Shown: positions 19,244 through 28,085 of the stretch, piece by piece
Layout: each line of letters opens with the position of its first letter
Numbering within the stretch: position 1 is the first letter of the stretch
Assembly (NCBI GenBank): GCA_009731375.1
Contig: BJOX01000054.1
Span: forward strand, 471,680-508,539
Length of the DNA: 36,860 bases
Source of the DNA: Paulinella micropora
Taxonomy: Eukaryota; Cercozoa; Imbricatea; Euglyphida
Reading direction: 5' to 3'
Translations under genes and position numbers: made by a program
The notes under the pieces: model-generated
What the model saw: the letters and a program-made list of their open reading frames with translations, nothing else
Databases searched by the model: none
What the model was told of the DNA's origin: nothing

Positions 19244-21937
19244 TTCCACCACCTCGAAACGATTACCTTGAGTAGTGTCCGGGTAGGATGACGTATCGGT
19301 CTCCGAGGCAGTGTTGTAGGCCTGAGCTCGACCGAAATTTGGGTTGGAGCTTGCCCACGAGCCTCCTCCTCCTCTGGGTGGGGGGGCTGGAGCTCGAACA
19401 GCTCTCCCTCCATAAGGGGTATATCCCCGACCTCCTCCTCTTCCTCTCTGAGGGGTTCCCTGCCACCTCGAGGCTCCTCTCCATGTTCCTCCTCCTCCTC
19501 CTCCTCCTCCTCCTCCTCCTCGTCCTCCTGCTCCTGCTCCTCCTTCTCGTCCTCTTTGAGAGGCCTTTAAGTTCTTTTGTCTCTCCCTTTCCTCCTTCTT
19601 CTCCTTCATCCTCTTCATGTAGGTAATGATTGCCTCTCGTAACTCCTCATCATCACACATATTGGCATACCAACCTTCGTTCACAGCGGCAATCTGAAGC
19701 ATATTGAAAAGGCCCGGTTCCTTGCCTTCCGTCCTGCTCAGAAAATTTGCCCTTGCTGTTGGGTTCTGCCTATCATGATTGAAAGAGCAGTCTCTGTTCT
19801 CCATCTGTGCCTTACACTGCAAGCCCGCGAACCACCTCCAACATGCGGTCTTCAGGTCTGGCTCTCTCTGTCTCTTCCAACCGGCAACTCTGTTTGTGTA
19901 CGTGGCTTGTGCGCCAACAGGTACACCGCCTGCCTGTGCCGTATGTGCCTCCGTGAGCGAGTCCATGTTTGAGCATGCACTCATCACTTCTTGAAACAGT
20001 GCTGACGGAGCAACGCTTTGAACCGTATTTTCGAACACGTGTGTCTCGAGGAAGTTCTTGGACTTCACTGAGCTAAACGTCGAGCATTGTTGTATGAGCT
20101 GAGTAAGCTTACTCGGGTTAACTGTGTGTAACGCCGAAAAGAAATAGAGGATGATCGACTTGCGGCCATAGAATAGCCCATAGGAGGAAACTACCTCCGT
20201 AAGGGTCGCCGCCAAGCCAACAGCACTCCTCAAACTCATCGCCACTGTCTCAAAGATTTCAAATCCTATGAGAGTACCAGTGCAGAGATGCTGGTATCCA
20301 TGAGATTGAAAATATGAAATGAGTGTGGCCACCGCCAGTTCACACTGAGCGTCTAGGCCTGTTGCATTGTTTCTCTTAATCTCCTCCTTCTTTCTCAAAA
20401 ACTTGTACTGTGTCAGATCAAATCCCTCCGAGACTAGAGATTGGTCAAAAACAGTAACAAGGGCCTCGTATTCCTGCGTTTCGTCGCAAGGAAAAGCCTT
20501 CATGCAGGCATTGATCTCTTTGAGCTTGCTCAAAAGCGAAGCATCAGAGTCTTTGTCTGAGCTCGTCTTGGCATATAGCATGAGACTTGCCACTCCTCCT
20601 TTCTTCCCCTTGAAGGCATTTATGATGTTCTGTCTGTCCTTCTTCTCCGTGTTTGTGACCACCACCGTAGTTGAGCCCGAGGGTGCAGGGGCTGGTGGGG
20701 CAGGAGCTGGTGGGGTCAAATATGTCGGAGGGTGTGTCTTTGCACCACTCACTTTTGCTTTCATTCTTTCCAGTCTCATCGTCTTCTCGAACTCCTCATT
20801 CTCTTTCGCCTTCTTCTTCTCAGATATCACCAGCTTTTGAGCATGAGTGATAAAGGCCACCAATTCAGAAGCAGATCTGAGAAAATTATATTTCTCCACA
20901 TATTGGTCAACACCTGCTTTGTTGGCGACCGGTGGTGCGTTACTAAGTGATTTAAGGACAGAGTGATCCTTGGTAGGAATCCATCTCTTCCATGCCTCCT
21001 TGTGCAGTAACGCACCCATCAACAGTCTGATCTTGGTCAGAACTCTGTCGGTCTTCTCTAACTCATCAATCACAGGATGAGTTTCTCCTGCTGCCTTAAT
21101 GCTTTTTTCCATCTCTGCCTTCCCCTCCTCCAAGGCCTTTATTTCCATTGTAAAAAAATGAAATATGCCACTCGAGTTTTTCGAACCCAGATTGGTCTTC
21201 ATTTTTGTTACATCGACTGCCTCCTGACCAGTCGCGAGGAATCTGGCCGTTGCTCTTGGGTTTGTGTACTGGAGGTAACCCTCACATCGTGGGCCGTATG
21301 TACGTTCCCAAATCAGGGTTTGAGTGTACACCCCAAAGATAGCATCGAGTAATTCAAGGTGGGTGTGTGTGTCCCCAAACTTGATATGCTGTATCTTCTT
21401 TCTCTCTTCTGGATCAGAGACCAGTTTGCCGAGGAGCTGTGCTGTGTTTGATAATAGGATATAGACATCCTTTTTAGCACGACTTTTCTCTCTTCTTTGA
21501 TCCTGAGGGATCCACACATAGGTATCCTTCTCTACCCCCATCTTGTTATCAAACTCTTCTTTAGTGAGGTCATAGTGGTCTTGCACCCACTGTTGTTCCT
21601 CCACTGTGATCTCCTCTCCATCACTATGAATCAAGTCGATCATTTTTCGTCCTCCTCCTCCCGTGTAGGCAGGTGGTAAGGGATTACCATATGCTCCTCC
21701 TCCTCCCGTCTCTTCTTGTTCAAATCCTCCTTCATCTTCGTCTCCTCCATATCTTCCTTCATCATCCCAGCCCTCTTCTACTCCTCCTCCTACTCCTTCA
21801 TCTCCTCCTCCTTCATTCAATCCTCCTCCTCCTCCTTCATTCAATCCTCTTCCTCCTCCTCCTCCTCCTGCTTCTTCTTCTTCTCTTCTTTGATCTGCCT
21901 CCGAGAATTCACTCACTTCGGCGGTCTCTGTCGACAT
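19241..21937 (-). CDS. gag: Gypsy-like Gag protein, copy A
   Basis: The 898-codon frame starts with ATG at 21937. The N-terminus (residues 15-100) is a Gly/Glu-rich low-complexity region encoded by TCC-type repeats on the opposite strand. Residues about 110-690 are mostly helical and charged, as expected for capsid. A proline-rich linker lies near 405-425. A CCCH-type zinc finger follows (C699, C708, C717, H721; C-x8-C-x8-C-x3-H), unlike the CCHC knuckle of most LTR elements. The tail (about 790-860) is RG/GGG-rich and probably binds RNA. The frame ends in UGA, in frame with pol. It packages element RNA into particles. Its length is large for a gypsy Gag. Assignment rests on position and composition rather than a recognised capsid family. 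Confidence 0.85.
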   Translation of the reverse strand: MSTETAEVSEFSEADQRREEEEAGGGGGGRGLNEGGGGGLNEGGGDEGVGGGVEEGWDDEGRYGGDEDEGGFEQEETGGGGAYGNPLPPAYTGGGGRKMIDLIHSDGEEITVEEQQWVQDHYDLTKEEFDNKMGVEKDTYVWIPQDQRREKSRAKKDVYILLSNTAQLLGKLVSDPEERKKIQHIKFGDTHTHLELLDAIFGVYTQTLIWERTYGPRCEGYLQYTNPRATARFLATGQEAVDVTKMKTNLGSKNSSGIFHFFTMEIKALEEGKAEMEKSIKAAGETHPVIDELEKTDRVLTKIRLLMGALLHKEAWKRWIPTKDHSVLKSLSNAPPVANKAGVDQYVEKYNFLRSASELVAFITHAQKLVISEKKKAKENEEFEKTMRLERMKAKVSGAKTHPPTYLTPPAPAPPAPAPSGSTTVVVTNTEKKDRQNIINAFKGKKGGVASLMLYAKTSSDKDSDASLLSKLKEINACMKAFPCDETQEYEALVTVFDQSLVSEGFDLTQYKFLRKKEEIKRNNATGLDAQCELAVATLISYFQSHGYQHLCTGTLIGFEIFETVAMSLRSAVGLAATLTEVVSSYGLFYGRKSIILYFFSALHTVNPSKLTQLIQQCSTFSSVKSKNFLETHVFENTVQSVAPSALFQEVMSACSNMDSLTEAHTAQAGGVPVGAQATYTNRVAGWKRQREPDLKTACWRWFAGLQCKAQMENRDCSFNHDRQNPTARANFLSRTEGKEPGLFNMLQIAAVNEGWYANMCDDEELREAIITYMKRMKEKKEERERQKNLKASQRGREGGAGAGGRGGGGGGGGGGGTWRGASRWQGTPQRGRGGGRGYTPYGGRAVRAPAPPPRGGGGSWASSNPNFGRAQAYNTASETDTSSYPDTTQGNRFEVVE

Positions 21938-22703
21938 GATGTCGTAGTAGTGATCAACAGGAGGACAGTGTCAGCTCCTATGTTTGGTTTTTGTTCGTTT
22001 GTGTTCTGTTCCTCCTTCAGTCGATTGACTAGTGAAGAGAGAAACTAATAGAGAGGGTAGGATAAGATTCCCTGTCCTCTATGAAACACTGTTTGTATGT
22101 TTGTTTTTGTTTGAGAAAAATAGTCTTTGAGACTTTCTCCGATTTCTTGTTCTCCTTACTCAGATTACTTTCTCCTCCTTCTTTTCTATATTGTATCTAG
22201 TATGAGGCACTTGGACCTACACACAGATAGTAATAGAGAAGCTAGAAAAGCTCTCCTTGAGAAGTCGACAGTCGGTCGGATAGGTTCTCAGACCTACCTT
22301 TAGAAAACGATCAGAGATTTGCAAAAATACTCTGACGTATGTGTGAGATAATGCAGATAAATGCACAAACTAGAAGGGTAGAGTGTTGTGCTCCTGTCCC
22401 TATGCTTGTTTGTGTTTTGTGTGTGTTCCTTCACTCTTCTGTCCACCTCCTTCTTCTTGGTCTCTGTGTGAGAACAGCAAGAACGACAGAGAGTTTGTAT
22501 CTGATGTCTCCTTGTGAGCACACAGATACTGATTGGGCTAGAGGGTACGAGACACCTGCTTGAGACCAATCAAATTATTTGTTTTGTGAAAGAGTTATGA
22601 GGGAGCTGTGTTGGAGTATTTGTTTTCGTCTGACGTCCCCGTGTGAGACAGGTCAGTGAAAATTCACTCTGTTGCCTGTGTGGCAAAGCAGAAAGAAATC
22701 ACC
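21938..22703 (-). other. 5' leader of copy A
   Basis: About 770 bp lie between the primer-binding site and the gag ATG. It is T-rich on the plus strand and has no convincing frame (the 89-codon frame at 22300-22569 begins with TTG). Copy B carries a nearly identical leader at 27062-27827. Retention of the leader in the deleted copy fits a packaging or translation-control role. Confidence 0.65.
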
Positions 22704-22721
22704 CTAGTGATGTGGACTCCA
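22704..22721 (-). other. Primer-binding site of copy A
   Basis: On the minus strand TGGAGTCCACATCACTAG starts two bases after the 5' LTR. It begins with TGG, the complement of a tRNA CCA end. The same 18 bases occur at 27828-27845 in copy B. The tRNA is not identified; the base next to CCA would be U. Confidence 0.75.
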
Positions 22722-22723
22722 AA

Positions 22724-22960
22724 TGTAATGCCCCCAACGATAGCTCGTAAAAAGTCGGTAATACAACCAAACACAGTCCTCAAGAATGAGAATGATGTCT
22801 CGTTGTATTAGCTCAGTGAAGCCAAAAAGGAAAACGGCAACAGACCAGGAATAAAATGGCATCAGGTCCAATCCGGACAAATAATACTGAAAAACAAGCT
22901 GGTGCACCTGTCACCAGGAAAAGGTATTTTTTACCTGCTATCCGGGGGGTGATGCCTACA
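22724..22960 (-). repeat. 5' LTR of copy A
   Basis: 237 bp, one mismatch to the 3' LTR. It should carry the element promoter, but no clear TATA box was identified. It is followed on the plus strand by AGAT, the target duplication. Confidence 0.95.
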
Positions 22961-23000
22961 AGATGGCCTAAAAAGGGGAAACGCCTTTGAACTTACCATG
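22961..23000 (-). pseudogene. 40 bp sliver of copia-like integrase between two insertions
   Basis: This short piece is what remains between copy A and copy B. It carries one copy of each target duplication, AGAT at its left end and CATG at its right end. On the minus strand it encodes G-K-F-K-G and S-P-F, matching the conserved region just after the copia integrase core. That is where the block at 28086 breaks off and before the piece at 12344. Confidence 0.6.
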
Positions 23001-23240
23001 TGTAATGCTCCCAACGATAGCTCGTAAAAAGTCGGTAATACAACCAAACACAGTCCTCAAAAGATGAGAATGATGTCTCGTTATATTAGCTCAGTGAAGC
23101 CAAAAAGGAAAACGGCAACAGACCAGGAATAAAATGGCATCAGTTCCAATCCATATTCAGTATTTTTTGCCGGTCGTGAAAGTGCTCAGTCTGATAAAAG
23201 CTGGTGCCACCAGTCACGTAATACCAGGATAAGTACTACC
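23001..23240 (-). repeat. Divergent LTR of the same family
   Basis: The first 150 bases follow the LTR of copies A and B with few changes. After about 23153 the sequence is rearranged. Pieces resembling the LTR end (TATTTTTTGCCGG, AAGCTGGTGC) appear in altered order and the GATGCCTACA end is absent. It is older than, or from a different subfamily to, the LTR at 23581. Confidence 0.7.
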
Positions 23241-23580
23241 ATTGACTGTATTAACAACTAATATTAATAATACTAACAACAGAAACAATTACTACTAACG
23301 GATAATTAAGTAATTATGGACATAACTGAGGAGAAAGGGTCTAATTAATGTCCAATGCTCCCCCTTAATTAGACTCCCTTACGAGTCAGTGTCCTACCCA
23401 TGACAATCCGTAACTAATAACAGTCAGGCTATCAAGTAGACAAACAAGCGCAAGTGAGCTACCCTACTTCTCCTGTGGAGTTCGGCTAAATAGCTACACT
23501 GTAACTGTAAGCGCAGTGGCAGTAAGATCGCCAGTACAAATAATAAGCCTCCGACTAAAAATGAGCTTTTCTCTATCTAT
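23241..23580. other. Unassigned spacer inside copy B
   Basis: This 340 bp segment is not present in copy A. It contains an inverted repeat (AAGGGTCTAATTA 23335-23347 with its near complement 23365-23380). No coding frame is recognised. It may be the remnant of the internal region belonging to the divergent LTR. Confidence 0.5.
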
Positions 23581-23821
23581 TGTAATGCCCCCAACGATAG
23601 CTCGTAAAAAGTCGGTAATACACTGCACCAAACACAGTCCTCAAAAGATGAGAATGATGTCTCGTTATATTAGCTCAGTGAAGCCAAAAAGGAAAACGGC
23701 AACAGACCAGGAATAAAATGGCATCAGGTCCAATCCGGACAAATAATACTGAAAACAAGCTGGTGCACCTGTCACCAGGAAAAGGTACTTTTTACCGGCT
23801 ATCCGGGGGGTGATGCCTACA
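23581..23821 (-). repeat. 3' LTR of copy B (inner)
   Basis: This 241 bp LTR differs from 27848-28085 by a 4 bp insertion near its start, a 1 bp deletion and a few substitutions, more than the single change between the LTRs of copy A. The polypurine tract follows at 23822-23839. Confidence 0.93.
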
Positions 23822-23839
23822 GTACCCCCTCCCGATTTT
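23822..23839 (-). other. Polypurine tract of copy B
   Basis: Identical to 12582-12599 and in the same place relative to the LTR. Confidence 0.8.
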
Positions 23840-24663
23840 ATGACGGAAATAGCATTTTCGTCATACACCTTCTGATTTCTTTCTGCAAATAGTATGCGCT
23901 ATGGAGTCATGCCACACAGCGCATCGACCCACGGATAGACGCTAAAAGACGATAAATATATCCTCATACGGCACGTCAAAGCGGATTCTCTAGCCTTTCT
24001 TGTAAATTTTGAACTCCTTCCCCTCAATTTTTTTTTTTTTTTTTTTTTTTTCGGCAGTATGTCAAGAACAAACGTACAATTAATAAAAAAATACAAGCAA
24101 CGTGGTGCTGTAGTACGATTCCCCCTTTGATCTCCTTCTTCTTCTTATCAATATCATTATTATTATTATTATTCACAGGGCGATCGTAAGTACATTGTCT
24201 TTTTTAATGACATACCCTTGTATAAGGCGGATATCCTATGATATAGTATTAGGGGGCCAGTCCTAATAGCTATATCCGAAGTCGAGGTGTATGTACCCGA
24301 CCCTGCGATATACCGACACAAGTAGAGATTGACCGTGCTCAGGTACGACAGTATATAATCTATCGTAAAAAATAATTTAATGAAAGTTTCAGAGAACATT
24401 TCATTTTCGAGAACATCATCCCAGGACTTGGAAAGGGTCATACCCGGGAACACCATCGCTCAATACACTAGCGATCCCCGTATACGGTGTAGTATCATCG
24501 TCGATCGACCTTTCGCACTCGTATGTTGCGATCGAATGCCAAGTTATATCACTGAGTCTTTTTAATATTCATATTGATAACTGATGATGCATGATCAAAT
24601 CATGATACGCCGTGGGCAATCAATCAGTTTATTTGAGACGCATAAAGAAAAATAGTTTCTTTG
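23840..24663 (-). other. 3' non-coding region of copy B
   Basis: Nearly identical to 12600-13426, including the T run and the 95-codon frame (24169-24456). Confidence 0.75.
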
Positions 24664-26699
24664 TCACTGCCTTCGTCGTCTGGCGCGGATTTCTTTGCCT
24701 GGTGGAGGACCACCAACAAAAGTCAGATCGAACTTTGACTGTTCGAGAATGTCCCAGATCTTATTAGGGATTCCGCCCAACGATAATTCAAAAGGGACAT
24801 CAAGCACTCCTCTTGGCAGTGTCTGAATGGTCCACGCAGTGTAATCCTTGTCTCTGGGAGTAATTGTATCATCCCATGTCTCGAGACTTTTTGCGTCTTT
24901 ATATACTGGCAGATAATGTCTTGCCTTTGGATCCTCAACCGGGTCCATACTTCTCCAGAACTGGAGTATCGGTTGTACTATCTTTGCGGCTGATGATATT
25001 TTGAGTGTCCGTGTGACACGCATCTGTCGTGGGACCGCCACGACCCGCATCAAGTATAAGTCTGAGAGAGTGTCATCAGCGACATGTTGTTCCGCTGGTC
25101 TCATCAGATAGAAAACATTTTTCACCCATGCGATGGTTGCTATCGCATCGCCTTCCTTCCATCGCTCATGGACAATCTCAACGTTGCCCGCGTTTGGGTC
25201 AGTGTCCGTCCCCTCCTCCTCCTGGTGGACGTCCTTTGATCTCATCGACCTCATCGCCTTCCTCGGTTGGTCGTTGATAAGATCATTCCGCGCTCTCCTT
25301 AGCTGCGCCTCTGTGATCTTCTCCTTCTTTCCGCTATGCTCTCGCGGAGACTTGGACTGAGTCCCCACCGCGCTTATGCGGTCAGTCTTCTCCTTGCTGT
25401 CCACCTCACTCTCCTCCTTCTCAGCTATCGGTGCCCGATAAGCATCGTCTTGGTCTATGCCAGCCTCCTTGTGGATGGGCGGCACCTCTTTGAAATCATC
25501 CTTCATCCGTTTTAACGCCTCCTCAACGGATTCATCTTCCAGTAAGAAGGGATCATACTTAATCAGCCTTCTTACATTCACAATTTGCACCTTCCCTCTA
25601 CCCCTGATCTTGTAATTCAGAGGTCCCGTCTGTTCCATAATCTGATAAGGTCCTTTCCAGTGAGTGAACAGCTTAGAGCTGACTCCTTTCGGGACCTGAG
25701 GATGGTACAATAGTACAATATTCTCGACCTGGAACTTGATCTGATCCAAGTGTGCTTGTCGCACCCCTTCAGCATCAGTCTTTCGGCGCTCCGCCTCTCT
25801 ATGCGCCCTGACTATTTGTTCCGCCTCCATCTTCACTCTAAGTCTTATCCCAAACAGCTCATCCGCATCCGCGCAAGTGTCTTTTGGGTGAAGGAGCGAA
25901 GTCGGGATATCAGGCTCACGCCCATATACTAACTGATATGGCGAGATTGAGCTCTTCGAGCCTCCTAACGCCGTAGAGGGTAGACAGTTCATTGCAAACG
26001 CAAATGATGGTGCTGCCTCGACCCATGCTCTTTGATTCTCCTTCTTCGTGCAATACATCTTTAGCGAGGCTTTGAGGGGTCTGTGTACCCGCTCGATTTT
26101 CCCATTTGCTCGCGGGTTATAGGCAGTAACATATTGCCATTTCTAATACTTAGATAGTTTGTCGATGACCTCGTTATTAAAGTCCGAGCCTCAATCAGAA
26201 CATATCTTTCTTGGTACTCCGATCTGTGAGATGATCCTATCGATCAGCGCCTCGGCCGTCGTCTTGCCGGTAACGTCTTTGACAGGGATGATCCACACAT
26301 AGTTGGTGGCTCTGTCAATAGCCGTAAGGAGGTATTTGTAACCATCCTTCGATTCTGGGAAAGGTCCCACATGATCAATGTGTATAAACTCAAACATCCC
26401 CGCATGAAGAGGAAATTCGCCAATCAGGCCGAAATTTGCCTTCAGTGGTGTTTTGTTTATCTTGCACGGGATGCATGCATCCACCGCCTGATCTATCTCC
26501 TTGATCTTCTTCCACCAGAATCGCCTCGCTACGAACATATGAGTTCGTTGTCGACCCGGATGCGCCAAAAGTGGGCAATTGTGGGCTGCGACAAATGTAA
26601 ATCGTCTCAGACTCTCCGATACCCAAAGGGTCCATTTGTCCGGCTGTGACGCATAGCGACCGTGAAGGCCCTTGTACCACAGTAGACCATCTCTCCATC
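24664..26699 (-). pseudogene. pol: Truncated pol (integrase and C-terminus), copy B
   Basis: This corresponds to residues about 1246-1926 of copy A pol: integrase zinc finger, core, G-P-Y motif and the C-terminal extension. Protease, RT and RNase H are deleted. Two stops break the integrase. One is TGA at 26191-26193, where copy A has CGA, directly after the second catalytic aspartate. The other is TAG at 26143-26145, created by a 6 bp deletion. The last 464 codons (24664-26058) remain open with only a few substitutions (for example G to E in F-Q-V-G-D). At 26699 the frame fuses directly to gag sequence. Confidence 0.9.
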
Positions 26700-27061
26700 T
26701 CATCTTGTTATCAAACTCTTCTTTAGTGAGGTCATAGTGGTCTTGCACCACTGTTGTTCCTCCACTGTGATCTCCTCTCCATCACTATGAATCAAGTCGA
26801 TCATTTTTCGTCCTCCTCCTCCCGTGTAGGCAGGTGGTAAGGGATTACCATATGCTTCTCCTCCTCCCGTCTCTTCTTGTTCATATCCTCCTTCATCTTC
26901 GTCTCCTCCATATCTTCCTTCATCATCCCAGCCCTCTTCTACTCCTCCTCCTACTCCTTCATCTCCTCCTCCTTCATTCAATCCTCCTCCTCCTGTTTCT
27001 TCTTCTTCTCTTCTTTGTTCTCTTCCGAGAATTCACTCAATTTGGCGGTCTCTGTCGACAT
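26700..27061 (-). pseudogene. gag: Truncated gag N-terminus, copy B
   Basis: It matches the first 130 or so codons of copy A gag. It starts at the equivalent ATG (27061), has lost about 50 bp of the GGA-type repeat and has shifted frame, so it stops after some 25 codons. A second 1 bp deletion near 26750 shifts the frame again. The join to pol at 26699 is in frame with the last gag codons (K-M then R-W-R-D). Confidence 0.85.
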
Positions 27062-27827
27062 GATGTCGAGGTAGTAATTAACAGGAGGACAGTGTCAGCT
27101 CCTATGTTTGGTTTTTGTTCGTTTGTGTTCTGTTCCTCCTTCAGTCGATTGACTAGTGAAGAGAGAAACTAATAGAGAGGGTAGAGTGAGATTCCCTGTC
27201 CTCTATGAAACACTGTTTGTATGTTTGTTTTTGTTTGAGAAAAATAGTCTTTGAGACTTTCTCCGATTTCTTGTTCTCCTTACTCAGATTACTTTCTCCT
27301 CCTTCTTTTCTATATTGTATCTAGTATGAGGCACTTGGACCTACACACAGATAGTAATAGAGAAGCTAGAAAAGCTCTCCTTGAGAAGTCGACAGTCGGT
27401 CGGATAGGTTCTCAGACCTACCTTTAGAAAACGATCAGAGATTTGCAAAAATACTCTGACGTATGTGTGAGATAATGCAGATAAATGCACAAACTAGAAG
27501 GGTAGAGTGTTGTGCTCCTGTCCCTATGCTTGTTTGTGTTTTGTGTGTGTTCCTTCACTCTTCTGTCCACCTCCTTCTTCTTGGTCTCTGTGTGAGAACA
27601 GCAAGAACGACAGAGAGTTTGTATCTGATGTCTCCTTGTGAGCACACAGATACTGATTGGGCTAGAGGGTACGAGACACCTGCTTGAGACCAATCAAATT
27701 ATTTGTTTTGTGAAAGAGTTATGAGGGAGCTGTGTTGGAGTATTTGTTTTCGTCTGACGTCCCCGTGTGAGACAGGTCAGTGAAAATTCACTCTGTTGCC
27801 TGTGTGGCAAAGCAGAAAGAAATCACC
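27062..27827 (-). other. 5' leader of copy B
   Basis: Almost identical to 21938-22703 of copy A. No supported coding frame. Confidence 0.7.
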
Positions 27828-27845
27828 CTAGTGATGTGGACTCCA
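27828..27845 (-). other. Primer-binding site of copy B
   Basis: The same 18 bases as copy A, two bases from the LTR. Confidence 0.75.
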
Positions 27846-27847
27846 AA

Positions 27848-28085
27848 TGTAATGCCCCCAACGATAGCTCGTAAAAAGTCGGTAATACAACCAAACACAG
27901 TCCTCAAAAGATGAGAATGATGTCTCGTTATATTAGCTCAGTGAAGCCAAAAAGGAAAACGGCAACAGACGAGGAATAAAATGGCATCAGGTCCAATCCG
28001 GACAAGTAATACTGAAAAACAAGCTGGTGCACCTGTCATCAGGAAAAGGTACTTTTTACCGGCTATCCGGGGGGTGATGCCTACA
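27848..28085 (-). repeat. 5' LTR of copy B
   Basis: This 238 bp LTR has TG...CA termini and is followed by CATG, the duplication shared with 22997-23000. Confidence 0.93.

Larger units (their letters stand above)
12345..22960 (-). mobile_element. Full-length Ty3/gypsy-like LTR retrotransposon, copy A
   Basis: This 10,616 bp element has 237 bp LTRs at 12345-12581 and 22724-22960 differing at one base (G/T near the end), TGTA...TACA termini, and a 4 bp target duplication AGAT (12341-12344 and 22961-22964). On the minus strand the order is 5' LTR, primer-binding site, 770 bp leader, gag, in-frame UGA, pol (protease, RT, RNase H, integrase, C-terminal extension), 845 bp 3' region, polypurine tract, 3' LTR. 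Integrase after RNase H, a Y-I-D-D box and a G-P-Y motif place it in Ty3/gypsy (Metaviridae type). Near-identical LTRs and intact frames mean a very recent insertion. It lies inside an older copia-like element. Confidence 0.95.
23001..28085 (-). mobile_element. Composite, internally deleted gypsy-like element, copy B
   Basis: The outer limits are set by LTR-like ends and a CATG duplication (22997-23000 and 28086-28089). Inside are a divergent LTR (23001 to about 23240), a 340 bp unassigned spacer, an intact LTR (23581-23821), polypurine tract, 3' region, the 3' third of pol, a deletion junction, the gag N-terminus, leader, primer-binding site and 5' LTR (27848-28085). Relative to copy A about 6.06 kb of gag-pol is missing (A coordinates about 15478-21541). 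The inner LTR at 23581 is preceded by CTAT and has no duplication partner at 28086, which supports the outer boundary. It cannot make RT, but its cis signals remain. Confidence 0.75.

Noticed and set aside
22300-22569. 89-codon frame in the gypsy leader, also in copy B at 27424-27693
   Set aside because: It begins with TTG and has no ATG start. Its presence in both copies follows from their near identity.
23581-28085. Copy B as a simple element bounded by its two intact LTRs
   Set aside because: The flanking bases CTAT and CATG do not match. The matching duplication lies outside the divergent LTR at 23001.
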